Below are positions 52,401-62,229 of a DNA stretch of 64,000 bases, one piece after another. Location of the stretch: positions 1-64,000 of the forward strand of contig NZ_BOLK01000006.1 in NCBI RefSeq assembly GCF_016861565.1. Direction: 5' to 3'. Every line of letters begins with the position of its first letter. Within the stretch, counting starts at the first letter, position 1. The DNA comes from Secundilactobacillus yichangensis. GTDB lineage: Bacteria; Bacillota; Bacilli; Lactobacillales; Lactobacillaceae. The position numbers and the translations under genes are program-made. Under the pieces are notes generated by a model. The model saw nothing but the letters and a program-made list of their open reading frames with translations. It made no database searches and was not told where the DNA came from.

Positions 52401-55400
52401 CATTAATAACAGTTCCACCAAGCGGTTTATTCGAAACTAACCACTTACCAAGGCCACTAATAACTTGTCCGTTACCATCTACAGGCACCAGGGCGATGCT
52501 GACCGGTTTAACTTTGTATTGAATACTGAGTGTGCCGCCAGCGTCAGGCACTGTATACGTCGTGGCTGGATTTGCCAACTCATAACCAGCTTCAATAGGT
52601 GGCGTCACCTTGGAGCCAACAGTTGCTGTGGTTGTAATTGGCGACAAGGTGCTGATAGCGACATTATCCACATCAACTGGTTGAATCGTGTAGGAAACCT
52701 GCTTCAAATAAGTGACTGTGATAATTTTGTTAACGGCTTTTGATACTTCAGCCGTTGTCTTATCAGTAATGTAGCCTTGATCACTAAAATCAGGCACTTG
52801 CACGGTCTTACCATCGGAAGTTCCTACCGTTGTAGTACTCAGTGCACTAATTGAATGGCCGCTCGCATCCACTGGTTGAATGATATAAGTATTAGCACTA
52901 GTTACATATTTAACTGAAATCTGTGCATGATTGTCGACAACATCCGCCGCAGTAAACATCGCGCTAACCGTTGCTTGATCTGGAGTGTAATCCTTCACCG
53001 TTGGACTGTCCTGGGTATAAGAACCGCCAACAATCCCTGTTAAAGTTACAGATGAGGGCGCAGTTGCACCGTTACCAGCAATACTGTATACAATTGTCAC
53101 ACTTGCTGGCTGCCCAGTATAAGTAACGACGTGCATGTTACTTGCGCTATCTGCACCATAAGTACCAGTAATTGTAACTTCTTTTGTAGTGTATCCAGCA
53201 ACATTAGTAACCGGAATACTAAACGATTCACCGTAATTTCCAGTCTGAGTAATAGCAGTGTAATGTGCAGCTGAATCTGGATCCAACCCCGCTGCAGCAA
53301 TCGTCACTGTTTCTTTCAATGGTGTATAAGTTACCTTGAAGGAAGACTCGCCACCCATAGCATAGACACCACTCACAACCGGAATATCAGGTGTATAACC
53401 CGTGATTGTTGGAGAAACAAAGTTATAACTATCCCCAACTTTAACGGTCTGTGTTTGAGCGGGTGCCAAATTAGCTTCTGTAGCTGGAAGGCCAGTGTAA
53501 TTCACTGTAATTTTCTGCGTATCGGCTTGATACTTGACCTGGTAATTAGTAACACCGGGCTGAGTCACGATTGACTGACTGGCAACTAATTCGTAGCCTT
53601 CAGTACTATAATCAGGCATCTCAATCTGCGCATCAGTCTTGGTACTTGCGCTAACGGTGCTTAACCCAGCAATTGGATGGCCGTCCGCATCAACTGGTGT
53701 GATGGTGTAACTGTTATTGTTAGGCGTGTAAGTTACTGTTTGTGTACCGCTACCAGTATTACTATAAATTCCAGTCACAACTGAGACATCAGGTGTATAT
53801 CCGGCGACAGTCGGTACTGTAATTTTATAGCTCCCATCCGTGACTCCTTTAACAGTTGTAGTTTTAGCAGCTGTACTAGCGGCCGGCAAGCCATTATAGT
53901 TAACGGTCATAGATGACGCATTAGCCAAATATTTGACGTTGATCGTCGGTGTTGGGTGAGAAACCGCTGGCACCGTTTCGTTATTTGTTTGAACTGTGTA
54001 GCCATCATATTTGGGGTACTGAATCGTATCACCAGTTTTACCGTCAAATTGTTGCGGTGCCAAAGTGGCAATCGGAACGTTATTGCTGTCCACTGGTTGT
54101 ACCTTGTAAACCTTTGTATCAGGAGTGTAATTAACTGTAAATGAATTGGCACTAGAATCCGAAAAAGTACCCGTAATAGTTGTTTTGTCAGGCGTGTAAC
54201 CAGCGACGATTGGCGAATTAATCTGGTATGCAGTTCCAATCGTCCCTTCAGCATTACCAACAGGCTGTGGCATTGGCAAACCAACGTAAGTTACCTGCAC
54301 ATTGTATGGAATCGCTTGATAGCTTAATTGATAACTCGTCACACCACCCTGTGTTTTTGGTAAAGTCTTGCTATCGACTAATTTATAGCCGGTATAAGTT
54401 GGTGCAACAATTGGATCACCCGTCGTGCTAGATTCAGTCTGAACGGGTAACGTTGCGATGACGTTTTGATTTTCATCTACCGGAATTACTTGATAGCTAT
54501 TGCTACTAGGTGTGTATTTAACGGTTAAAGCAGTATTGCCTTCCTTAGAAAAAGTACCTGATATGGCGGCTTGATCAGCAGTATATCCAGGAACAGTCGG
54601 TGAGGCAATCGTATAAGTACTGCCAATTGATCCGTTAACCGAATTTGATGGCAGACTCGTTGGCAATCCTTGATAGTTAACTGTGACACTACTTGCAACT
54701 GCAGAGTACGCAAGTTTTAGTGTAGTCCCATCAGTTAATGGTGCGGCTATAGTAGCAGTTGACGGCGTATATCCCGTATACGTCGGTGCAGTGATTGAAT
54801 CGCCAATTTTAACCGTGCCTTGAGTTGGTGCTAGACCAGTGATATTTTGCCCCAAGGCGTTCACTGGCTGAATTGTGTAAGACACTTTATTTGTATAGTA
54901 AACGACAATGTTGTTGACGTTAGGGTTAGAAGTCAAAGCGTTTAATACGCTGTTGGAAACGGTAATGGTGTTAGTCCCATCGCTCGCTACAGCTTTAACG
55001 AACCGGTAACCATCGATCGTTCTCGGTGCAAACGTGTTGGTACTTAAATCAGTCGTTGAAGCAATCGTTAAACTGTCCCCAACGTTCACATTGGTTGTGT
55101 CAGCATCGTGAAGAGGTGTGGATCCATCTTGGTCAACGTATGTAATCTTGATGGGCATGGTGTTGACTTTAGCGGTAAAGCCACCTTCACTGGCATCGGT
55201 TGTACTTGCAACCTGAACACTCCGCTCATCTAATTCATTACCAGTCGCCCCAAAAGCAGCAATCGAAACGGATTGATTTAGCGTAATTGAATTTAATTTG
55301 CTAGTTGGAATATAAGTCGCTGAGCTAGTCGTCAGTGTTTGTACCTTTTGGGTCCGCACGGCATCTTTATAAGTGGTATAAGTTAAAGTTCCTGTCACCT

Positions 55401-56436
55401 TGTGGTCCACAACGCCAGACGTAGGTGTCCAAGTTAACGTTGCGTATTCCGTCAAAGGAATGTTGACATTCGATGGCGTAGCTGGTGTTGAACTGTTTGA
55501 CCACGTTGGTGAGGTGGCAGTGAGGTGTCCCTGGTCATCCGTTTGGCGAATAGTCAAATTCGTCCAGTCGGTATCCGCTCTTGAGGGAGTGTCAGCGACA
55601 TCTTTATACCCATCTCGACCAATGAAAGTTGTGTTAGGCTGCCCATAAATACCAATATCAACTGATGGATCACTACCCTCGCCAACCCCAGCGGCTTGCG
55701 GATCAACTGGTTGCAAAATAAACCCAATACCGCCACCGCCGCCTGCTGTTTGAGAAGTAAAACTTGCGTTAAAGGTAAAGGCCTTACTAGTATCAATCTG
55801 GTTTTTAAAAACTAACGTGCCAACCGTATTCCTGGTTTTTTCAGGTACCAACGTCACCCCACCATTACTGATGGTATTCGAAATATTTACAGGTGTTCCA
55901 ACTTTGCCATCAACCTTGGAAATTCGTTCGGCTTTAAAATTATCCTGTACAGCTTGAACAGATGAAGTAGTTACATTCGTCATATCGGTTCGAGAAACGG
56001 TACCATCAGCGTTTAAATTAGCTGGGTTGGTACCGTTTAAGTTGGCTGTTGTGATTTTATTCTGCGTTGCGGTGGTTGTGCTGCCATTTGAACTGGTAGG
56101 TGTAGTTGCACTCGGCGTTGCAGTCTTAACCGTTTAAGCAACCTGATTAACCGCTGCTGTACCCGTAGTTGGTGCCTGATTAACACTAGTTGCTGTCGTT
56201 GCATTACTTGTGGAATCATCACCAGCGCTTTGCAGGGTGTTCGAATCATTCACAACCTGGTTTGTAGGCGTAGGCGTAGCCGCAGCATGGGCTGATACAA
56301 CCGGCACAGTCCAGAAGACACCCGCAATCAATACGATGCAAGTAAACGCCCAAGCACTTCCATTTTTATACATTTTATAATGTTCTCTACGCTCTGTTGT
56401 TACTTTATTTAGCAGCATTTTTCGCCGTTTAGTCAT
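43429..56436 (-). pseudogene. Giant LPQTD-anchored lectin/MucBP/MBG adhesin, interrupted by one TAA
   Basis: The frame spans about 4,335 codons. It begins with a KxYKxGxxW-type signal (HYKMYKNGSAWAF, cleavage after AHA), a Thr-rich linker, an L-type lectin domain (VFKNQIDTSKAF, FIGRDGY), seven MucBP-like units, roughly 30 MBG units (KVYDG/TYNG) and LPQTD-helix-KKRKSDQ. Codon 101 (56134-56136) is TAA in context VNQVA-stop-TVKTA; the frame is the same on both sides and no other stop occurs. A single C to T change from CAA would explain it. Only a 100-residue secreted peptide is expected unless the stop is read through. Signal, linker and lectin match the smaller adhesin. Confidence 0.88.
48530..50582 (-). 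repeat. Tandem 513-bp repeat in the adhesin stalk
   Basis: Four units, each encoding an MBG pair (HITITAPSE...YNGQVPVLPKE followed by KVYDG...DFDFSGI), recur with starts near 49030, 49540, 50053 and 50566. Periods are 510, 513 and 513 bases; the odd one lacks a single codon (FSGIKSDAGQY instead of FSGIKSANVGQY). Units are similar but not identical. Confidence 0.8.
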
Positions 56437-56567
56437 GAATTAAATCTGCCTCCGTTGACTTGACAATCTACTAGTCATTACAAACCATAACGAGTCCCCC
56501 GATTCGTGCCTATAGTTTTAATAACAACTTTTTTCCGCTTATATATATCCTCTATAATCAAAGACAA

Positions 56568-56633
56568 CGTTAGTTAAAAAATTAACTCACAGCACACACC
56601 TTAGGCAATGGCCATGAGTTATTTTAACTAACG
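56568..56633 (-). promoter_or_regulatory. Leader hairpin upstream of the giant adhesin gene
   Basis: CGTTAGTTAAAA and AACTCA pair with TGAGTTATTTTAACTAACG, leaving a loop of about 30 bases. It lies 132 bases before the start codon. Its minus-strand beginning resembles the leader of the smaller adhesin. The rest of 56437-56914 is AT-rich without other recognised signals. Confidence 0.5.
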
Positions 56634-56914
56634 CTGACTATATGAAACAAATTATTAATTGATTTCTTACTAATAATAGCACTTGTGTAATATATTACTA
56701 GCTGTCTAGGGATAGAAAGAGCTTTATACCGTATTTATTATTCTACTTCGTAAACAGGATTGTGTTACCAGCAACGTTTCTGCAGCGTTTCGTTCCACTA
56801 AAATTAGATATATTTTTTTAAATCATTTATCAAAGAACTTTATTAAAATAAGATTGTTTTCATTGTAAGCCTTTTATTATTTAGGGAAATCCTTTTTAAA
56901 AATGACCAACTACT

Positions 56915-56943
56915 AGTACTGATCAAATTGACCAATACTAGCA
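56915..56943. promoter_or_regulatory. Near-perfect 29-bp palindrome upstream of marR
   Basis: CTAGTACTGATCAA and TTGACCAATACTAG are inverted around one central base with two mismatches. TGACCAA(C)TACTAG also recurs directly. The site is 34 bases upstream of the marR -35 box and is a candidate MarR operator. Confidence 0.5.
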
Positions 56944-56976
56944 ATTTTCTCCCGTTAACTCGCTGAACTAACAATT

Positions 56977-57005
56977 GAACTTTGTCGTATTTTTTGATAC
57001 ACTTT
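56977..57005 (+). promoter_or_regulatory. marR promoter
   Basis: TTGAAC (56977-56982) and TACACT (57000-57005) are 17 bases apart, 39 bases before the start codon. Confidence 0.65.
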
Positions 57006-57043
57006 TGTGGTCGGCAACGGAATAAATGGAGGGAAGAATAACT

Positions 57044-57475
57044 ATGCTCGTTTTTGATGACTATCCAGTTGGTGCCTCAGCTCTACGCATCGTCAACGCC
57101 CATGAATCACTCATCGATAAGGACATCCGTGCTTTAGGCTTGTACCCTGGGCAGGATACCATTTTAATTACGCTTGCTCGCAGCGGTCAACAGGCGCAAA
57201 ACGCCTTGGCAGAAGCTATGCAGGTTGATCATTCGACCGTTGCAAAATCGGTTCGGCGTTTGGTAAACTCTGGGCTGGCCGAAACGAGTAAATCAGAGCA
57301 AGATAAACGAGTCACGCTGGTACAACTTACTTCTGCTGGCGCAAAACTTGCCAAGCAAGTCGAAGAAATTTGTGATGCTGCCGAAAGACAATCGATTGAA
57401 GGCCTAACTGACGAAGAACAAGCGATTTTCGTTAAAGTCGCTGATAAAATCTGTGCTAATTTAAAAGCTATGTAA
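57044..57475 (+). CDS. MarR-family transcriptional regulator
   Basis: The 143-residue protein has the winged helix of MarR regulators: QNALAEAMQVDHSTVAKSVRRLVNSGLAE as recognition region and QDKRVTLVQLTSAG as the wing. The ATG at 57044 is chosen because GGAGGG lies 10 bases upstream; an in-frame ATG at 57026 overlaps that site. It is a single gene divergent from the giant adhesin gene, with a candidate operator between them. Its ligand and targets are unknown. Confidence 0.85.
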   Translation: MLVFDDYPVGASALRIVNAHESLIDKDIRALGLYPGQDTILITLARSGQQAQNALAEAMQVDHSTVAKSVRRLVNSGLAETSKSEQDKRVTLVQLTSAGAKLAKQVEEICDAAERQSIEGLTDEEQAIFVKVADKICANLKAM

Positions 57476-57481
57476 ACAATT

Positions 57482-57520
57482 AAAGACACCATCGTCTCTT
57501 TGGACGATGGTGTCTTTTTT
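57482..57520 (+). terminator. Terminator after marR
   Basis: AAAGACACCATCGTC and its complement form a 15-bp stem followed by TTTTTT. Confidence 0.9.
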
Positions 57521-57524
57521 GTAC

Positions 57525-57825
57525 GGTTATGTTGTATTGCCTAATCAGGCTACTCCAAGCAGAAACTTGTACACCTTGTCTTAATTGGGTTTCGCTCGGC
57601 AAAGACTTGCACGTAAGGAACTTTCAACATAAACCCAAGTTCGGGGTTTACGTCGAAAGTTCCTTACGCTCCAGTCTCTAACCGCCTCGCTTCACACCTT
57701 GTCTTAATCAGGTTCCACTCGGCAAAGAGCTGCATGTAAGTCACTTCCGGCACAAATCCCAAGTTTGGGGATTTCTACCAAAAGCGCCTTACACTCCGCT
57801 CTCTAACCGCCTCGCTACACACCTA
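57525..57825 (-). repeat. Array of two hairpin repeats plus a partial copy, next to the metF stop
   Basis: Read on minus from the metF stop, each full unit is about 122 bases: a TAAGGTGTG-like start, GAGGCGGTTAGAGA, a long stem, GCA(A/G)(C/G)TCTTTGCC, then a CC(C/T)(A/G)ATTA-type end. Two full units are followed by a shortened one without the stem. The stems differ but keep pairing: GTAAGGAACTTTC/GAAAGTTCCTTAC in one and GTAAGGCGCTTTT/GGAAGTGACTTAC in the other. The first unit overlaps the metF TAG stop (57823-57825). The array fills the gap between metF and marR. Confidence 0.75.
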
Positions 57826-58689
57826 AATTAACGTCTCAATCGCCCCACAAATCCGCTTTGTTACAACCGGATTATCCATGGTGTACAGATGCACGCCATC
57901 AACACCTTCTGACAACAGATCCACAATTTGATCAATTGCATAAGCCGTTCCTGCATCCCTCATTGCCACTGGGTTGTCCTGGTAATGATTCATCATTTTT
58001 AAGAACTTCTGCGGCAGGCCAACACCGTTCATGGTTGCCATCCGTTTAATCTGGCGTTCATTAACCACTGACATGATTCCAGCTTGCACCGGAACGTTAA
58101 TGTCCGCTAATTCGCAGCGTTCCAAAAATTGATAATAATGCTCATTTTCAAAGAAAAGTTGGGTAATTAACTGTGATACACCAGCATCAACCTTACACTT
58201 CAGGTTTTTAATATCATCTACGCTATCTTTGGCTTCTGGATGTACGTCTGGATAACACGCACCCAGGATATTAAAATCACCATCACGCTTAATTTCGCTA
58301 ACTAAGTCACTGGCGTACTGGAAGTCTCCCTTAATCACGCCATCCTCTGGTAAATCCCCTCTAAGGGCCAGAATGTTTTCAATGTCAGAATCCTTCAATT
58401 CCGCCAAATATGATTTAACAGCTGCTTTTGTAAAGTTGATTCCTGGAATATGCGGTACCACTTCAATACCGTAATGTTGCTTAATGTAGCGACATAAGTC
58501 CAGAGTACCAGACTTATTGTCACTGCCACCGGCACCATAGGTCACACTTATATAAGCGGGTTTTAAGCTGGCTAACACATCGAGGTTGTCATAGAACCGC
58601 TCAATTGCTTTTTCACTAGCATTTGGTCGCGGTGGAAATATTTCAAACGAGATCACGGGTCTCTCTTTGAAACAATCAACGACCTTCAT
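57823..58689 (-). CDS. metF: 5,10-methylenetetrahydrofolate reductase
   Basis: It supplies 5-methyltetrahydrofolate, the methyl donor used by MetE. The 288-residue FAD-dependent TIM barrel has ISFEIFPPR (catalytic Glu), [11 protein letters not shown] and LALRGD motifs. It overlaps the metE 3' end by 14 bases, so translation is coupled. Its stop codon coincides with the first bases of a hairpin repeat. It shares the Met T-box controlled unit with metE. Confidence 0.95.
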   Translation of the reverse strand: MKVVDCFKERPVISFEIFPPRPNASEKAIERFYDNLDVLASLKPAYISVTYGAGGSDNKSGTLDLCRYIKQHYGIEVVPHIPGINFTKAAVKSYLAELKDSDIENILALRGDLPEDGVIKGDFQYASDLVSEIKRDGDFNILGACYPDVHPEAKDSVDDIKNLKCKVDAGVSQLITQLFFENEHYYQFLERCELADINVPVQAGIMSVVNERQIKRMATMNGVGLPQKFLKMMNHYQDNPVAMRDAGTAYAIDQIVDLLSEGVDGVHLYTMDNPVVTKRICGAIETLI

Positions 58690-60946
58690 GTGCTAGTTCC
58701 TTGCGTACTTGCTTAGTTGCAGCAACGACGTTTTCCAGACTAGCTGTGGTTTCTGTTGTTCCCCGTGTCTTCAGTCCACAATCTGGGTTGATCCAGACAT
58801 TCTGCAATGGTACCTTTTTCAAAATCTTATGAATCGTGCCGGCAACTTCATTTTCAGATGGAATCCGTGGTGAGTGAATATCGTACACACCAGGGCCAAC
58901 GTGTGTCTTGAAATGAGACTTCTGAAGTGTATCCAGCAACGTTAAGTCCGCACGTGATGCTTCAAATGAAATAACATCAGCATCCATGTCATCGATGGCG
59001 TCAATAATGTCTCCGAATTCGCTGTAGCACATGTGAGTGTGAATCTGCGTCGTTGGTTGAACTTTGCTGCCGACCAAACGGAAGGCAGGAATTGCCCAGT
59101 CAAGGTAACGGCTGTACCAGTCGGACTTCCGCAATGGTAATTTTTCACGCAAAGCGGCTTCATCGATTTGGATAATCTTAATGCCATTCTTTTCTAGATC
59201 CAGCGCTTCTTCTTGAATGGCCAAGGCAATCTGCAAAGTGCTTTCCTTCTTAGAAATGTCCTCGCGAGGGAATGACCAATTCAGAATTGTAACGGGACCG
59301 GTCAGCATCCCCTTCATTGGCTTGTCAGTCAAACTCTGTGCGTAAACTGATTCAGCAACGGTAATTGGTGCGTTCCGGCTGACATCACCCCAGATTATTG
59401 GTGGCTTAACACAACGGGTACCGTATGATTGGACCCAAGCATTGCTGGTAAACAGGAAGCCATCCAGTTTTTCACCGAAGTATTCAACCATGTCGTTGCG
59501 TTCATATTCACCATGTACCAGTACATCCAAGCCAATCTTTTCTTGGAATTCAACACATTCTTTGATCTTATCGCGGTTAAATTGGTCGTACTGTTCCTTG
59601 GTAATTTCGCCACGCTTGTATTTTGCGCGGTTGCGACGAACTTCGCGAGTTTGTGGGAATGAACCAATCGTTGTGGTTGGTAATTCTGGCAGGTTAAATT
59701 CCTTCTTTTGAATGGCAGCCCGTTCAGCAAATGATGGTTTACGGTGGAAGTCACTTTCCTTTAATGAAGCGACTTTATCGATAATGGCTTGATTTTCTTC
59801 GTAACGAGGTTTAGCAAACAGTGCCTCATTGGTCTTCAAAGCATCATCACCTGTGCCACCTAAAATGTGATCTAAGTCGGTGAGTTCAGTTAATTTTTCC
59901 TTAGCAAATGCAAGGTACTTCTTGTATTTTTCGTCTAGTTGAGGCTCGTTTTCCAACGTATATGGCACATGGAGTAATGAACACGATGTACTTAAAACAA
60001 CGTTGGTCTTAGGCAGCTTGTGGAGAATAGCTAACTTTTCGTCGTAGTTTGCCTTCCAAATATTTTTACCGTTAATGATCCCGGCGAATAAGACCTTGTC
60101 GTCAGGGAAGCCCTTTGACTGAACTAAGTTAAGGCTCTCGTCGCCTTCGTGGAAATCCAAACCAATTCCGTCAAAGTCTAATGAAGTTAATAGGTCGTAA
60201 CTGTCACGTACATCACCAAAGTAAGTCTGAGCTAACACCTTCAGACCATGTTTGTTGCTCAATAGTGGCTTGTAAAGATCGGTGAACAGTTCCAGGTCGG
60301 CTTCCGTTTGATCCTTAACCAGCTGCGGTTCATCTAATTGAATCCAGTCAGCACCTAAGTCAGCTAACTTTTTAAAGATAGCTTCGTAAGCGTTAACCAG
60401 TGCTTGCGTGAAGTCAGTTGCCTGCTTCTTACCTTCAAAGGCCCCTAACCGTAATAAAGTGTATGGTCCAAGAATAACCGGACGAGTCTGGTAACCTTGG
60501 TCTTTAGCTTCTTGATATTCATCGAAGATCTTGGTACCGACCAACTTAATGTCCGTGTCATCTTCAAATTCAGGTACTAAGTAGTGGTAGTTCGTGTTGA
60601 ACCACTTCTTCATGCTTAATGCGGTCACATCACCTTTGTCGCCTTGGTAACCACGGGCTTGAGCGAAGTATTCATCCAATGGTGACAGGTTTAATTCCTT
60701 GTAACGCTTTGGCACGATGTTCAACAAGTTAGCTGTATCGAGGGTAGTATCATAGTATGAAAAATCATTTGAAACCAGTTGGTCGATACCAGCCTTGCTG
60801 ATTGTGTCCCAGTTTTGCTTGCGTAATTCTGCGGCAGTTTGTGCTAATTCTCGTGCACTGACTTCCTTCTTAAAATATTTCTGAACGGCAAATTTTAATT
60901 CACGATGACTGCCAATACGTGGGTAACCAATAATTGTTGTTGTCAT
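58676..60946 (-). CDS. metE: Cobalamin-independent methionine synthase
   Basis: It transfers a methyl group from 5-methyltetrahydropteroyl-polyglutamate to homocysteine. The 756-residue protein has the family start [17 protein letters not shown], the MetE domain duplication, and zinc ligands His638 and Cys640 in [12 protein letters not shown] with the later Cys in [15 protein letters not shown] lies 9 bases before the ATG. Transcription probably starts at the T-box promoter about 600 bases upstream and continues into metF. A 34-codon ORF and a repeat lie in the leader. Confidence 0.97.
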   Translation of the reverse strand: MTTTIIGYPRIGSHRELKFAVQKYFKKEVSARELAQTAAELRKQNWDTISKAGIDQLVSNDFSYYDTTLDTANLLNIVPKRYKELNLSPLDEYFAQARGYQGDKGDVTALSMKKWFNTNYHYLVPEFEDDTDIKLVGTKIFDEYQEAKDQGYQTRPVILGPYTLLRLGAFEGKKQATDFTQALVNAYEAIFKKLADLGADWIQLDEPQLVKDQTEADLELFTDLYKPLLSNKHGLKVLAQTYFGDVRDSYDLLTSLDFDGIGLDFHEGDESLNLVQSKGFPDDKVLFAGIINGKNIWKANYDEKLAILHKLPKTNVVLSTSCSLLHVPYTLENEPQLDEKYKKYLAFAKEKLTELTDLDHILGGTGDDALKTNEALFAKPRYEENQAIIDKVASLKESDFHRKPSFAERAAIQKKEFNLPELPTTTIGSFPQTREVRRNRAKYKRGEITKEQYDQFNRDKIKECVEFQEKIGLDVLVHGEYERNDMVEYFGEKLDGFLFTSNAWVQSYGTRCVKPPIIWGDVSRNAPITVAESVYAQSLTDKPMKGMLTGPVTILNWSFPREDISKKESTLQIALAIQEEALDLEKNGIKIIQIDEAALREKLPLRKSDWYSRYLDWAIPAFRLVGSKVQPTTQIHTHMCYSEFGDIIDAIDDMDADVISFEASRADLTLLDTLQKSHFKTHVGPGVYDIHSPRIPSENEVAGTIHKILKKVPLQNVWINPDCGLKTRGTTETTASLENVVAATKQVRKELAHEGR

Positions 60947-60988
60947 AATTTAAAGTCTCCTTTTATTTATCATTTAATCTTGAGTGGG

Positions 60989-61093
60989 TTAATGGTTGAT
61001 TGACAGGCACATGACCTGGCCATCAATGCCGTCACCAAGTAAGAAACTTGCAGTTGAAATTTTATTGCAATGTAAATAGTTGATTTTGGTCAC
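60989..61093 (-). CDS. Candidate 34-residue small protein upstream of metE
   Basis: Starting at GTG 61091-61093 the frame reads MTKINYLHCNKISTASFLL, then GDGIDGQVMCLSINH and TAA. GAAGGGAGAGAG lies just upstream with a somewhat long spacing. The composition is protein-like rather than random. It lies between the Met T-box terminator and metE, 42 bases before metE, so it would be made under methionine control. It has two Cys and one internal Met and no membrane segment. It is not a Met-rich attenuator peptide. It could be a regulatory leader peptide or a small functional protein. Confidence 0.45.
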   Translation of the reverse strand: MTKINYLHCNKISTASFLLGDGIDGQVMCLSINH

Positions 61094-61142
61094 TGTCGGT
61101 CTCTCTCCCTTCTGGATTTTTGATTAAGTGTTGTGCATTTAA

Positions 61143-61275
61143 GGTTATGTAGACTAATTGGGCTACTCCTGGCAGAGACTTGCACCTAAGGGACTTTCAA
61201 CATAAACCCAAGCCCAGGGTTTACGTTAAAAGTCCCTTAGGCTCCAGTCTCTAACCGCCAAGTTTCGCACCTTAC
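61143..61275 (-). repeat. Hairpin repeat between the T-box terminator and metE
   Basis: Read on minus: TAAGGTGCG, TTGGCGGTTAGAGACTGGAG, then the stem CCTAAGGGACTTT...AAAGTCCCTTAGG with inner GTAAACCC/GGGTTTATG, GCAAGTCTCTGCC and CCCAATTAG. It is a full copy of the unit seen after metF, in the same orientation, placed directly after the T-box terminator T run. Stem bases differ from the metF copies in a compensated way. Confidence 0.75.
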
Positions 61276-61553
61276 AAAAAACGCCCCCATCCTCGCATTT
61301 ATGCGAAGATAAGGACGAATTTCCGTGTTACCACCTTAATTTGAAACCAACTCACGCTGATTTCCTCACCGGGTACCTTTTCGATACCTCCGTGCTGTAA
61401 TGGGCACACCCATGATATTCTTACTTTCGCTCGAATACCCTGCTTAATCGAAGACCATCTTCGCACTCGCCCTTTACTGCTTTTCACCAGCCGCAGCTCT
61501 CTAGTTAAAGTTAGTAGCGTTACTCATCTTCTAATCACTTTTTTCATATCGTG
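61268..61553 (-). ncRNA. Methionine-specific T-box leader of metE
   Basis: The minus strand shows the parts of a tRNA-sensing T-box. Stem I has AGAAGA paired with TCTTC, enclosing an AGTA-type loop and a specifier ATG at 61456-61458. AAGGTGGTAACACGG is the T-box antiterminator sequence (61324-61338). A terminator stem at about 61274-61320 (GCATAAATGCGAGGATGGGGGCG end) is followed by TTTTTT. Uncharged tRNA-Met should allow readthrough to metE and metF. The ATG specifier fits the genes downstream. Confidence 0.85.
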
Positions 61554-61559
61554 ACTTCG

Positions 61560-61588
61560 ATGATAAACTCATTAGAGAAAAATGTCAA
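61560..61588 (-). promoter_or_regulatory. Promoter of the T-box-metE-metF unit
   Basis: On minus, TTGACA (61583-61588) and TATCAT (61560-61565) are 17 bases apart, just before the T-box leader. The divergent PPOX-fold gene starts at 61706. Confidence 0.75.
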
Positions 61589-61705
61589 CCACTAACCTTT
61601 TCTTAATTAAGCGAACGAATCTACTGGCGTTTAATTCATTTAAACTATACTTCACACATTTGCTATCCTATAATCAGATTAAATAATAATGAATGAAGGC
61701 TAATT

Positions 61706-62194
61706 ATGAGAAGAACTGACCGTGAAATAACTGATGACGCTACCATGTGCGACATTATTGAAAAGGCCCACGTCATCAATCTAGGTATTTTAGATTTCCC
61801 TGCACCTTACGTGGTACCAACTAATTATGGTTATGAATTTACTGACAAGCACTTAACAATTTACATCCATGGCGCTTCTAAGGGGAAAAAACGCGGTCTC
61901 ATTGCCGCTAATCCAGAAGTTTCCTTTAGTCTGGTTAATGACTGCGGCCTTGATAAACCAGAAGCGGGCAAACCGTTATACGATTTTAGTTATTTCTATC
62001 GCAGCATTTTAGGAACTGGAAAGGCCACCTTAATTTCTGATTTAACCGAGAAAGAACACGCCTTACGCTTAATTTTAAAACACGAAAATGGACAGGAGAT
62101 GCCTGGTGAAATCGGTCAAGATATGCTGAAACGCGTGGGTGTCATCCGAATCGACGTCGATCAATACACGGGCAAGCAGCATAGCGCTGAATAA
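61706..62194 (+). CDS. Pyridoxamine 5'-phosphate oxidase-fold protein, NimA-like
   Basis: A 162-residue flavin-binding split-barrel protein. MRRTDREITDD at the start and YIHGASKGKKRGLIAANPEVSFS in the middle match the PPOX_2/NimA branch (5-nitroimidazole resistance family), whose natural substrates are mostly unknown. GAAGG precedes the ATG. The VTT-domain gene follows after 35 bases, probably in the same transcript. Confidence 0.78.
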   Translation: MRRTDREITDDATMCDIIEKAHVINLGILDFPAPYVVPTNYGYEFTDKHLTIYIHGASKGKKRGLIAANPEVSFSLVNDCGLDKPEAGKPLYDFSYFYRSILGTGKATLISDLTEKEHALRLILKHENGQEMPGEIGQDMLKRVGVIRIDVDQYTGKQHSAE

Positions 62195-62229
62195 TCAATG
62201 CTTGTCTTTAATGAAGGGAAGTGCCAAGA

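Noticed and set aside
57525-57825. The metF-marR gap as a set of plain terminators
   Set aside because: marR already has a terminator at 57482-57520, and the units share long conserved flanks beyond the stem with copies elsewhere, so they are a repeat family; a terminating side effect is still possible.
61299-61487. 62-codon minus-strand ORF upstream of metE
   Set aside because: It lies wholly inside the Met T-box and uses its conserved RNA sequence; no ribosome binding site and no protein-like pattern.
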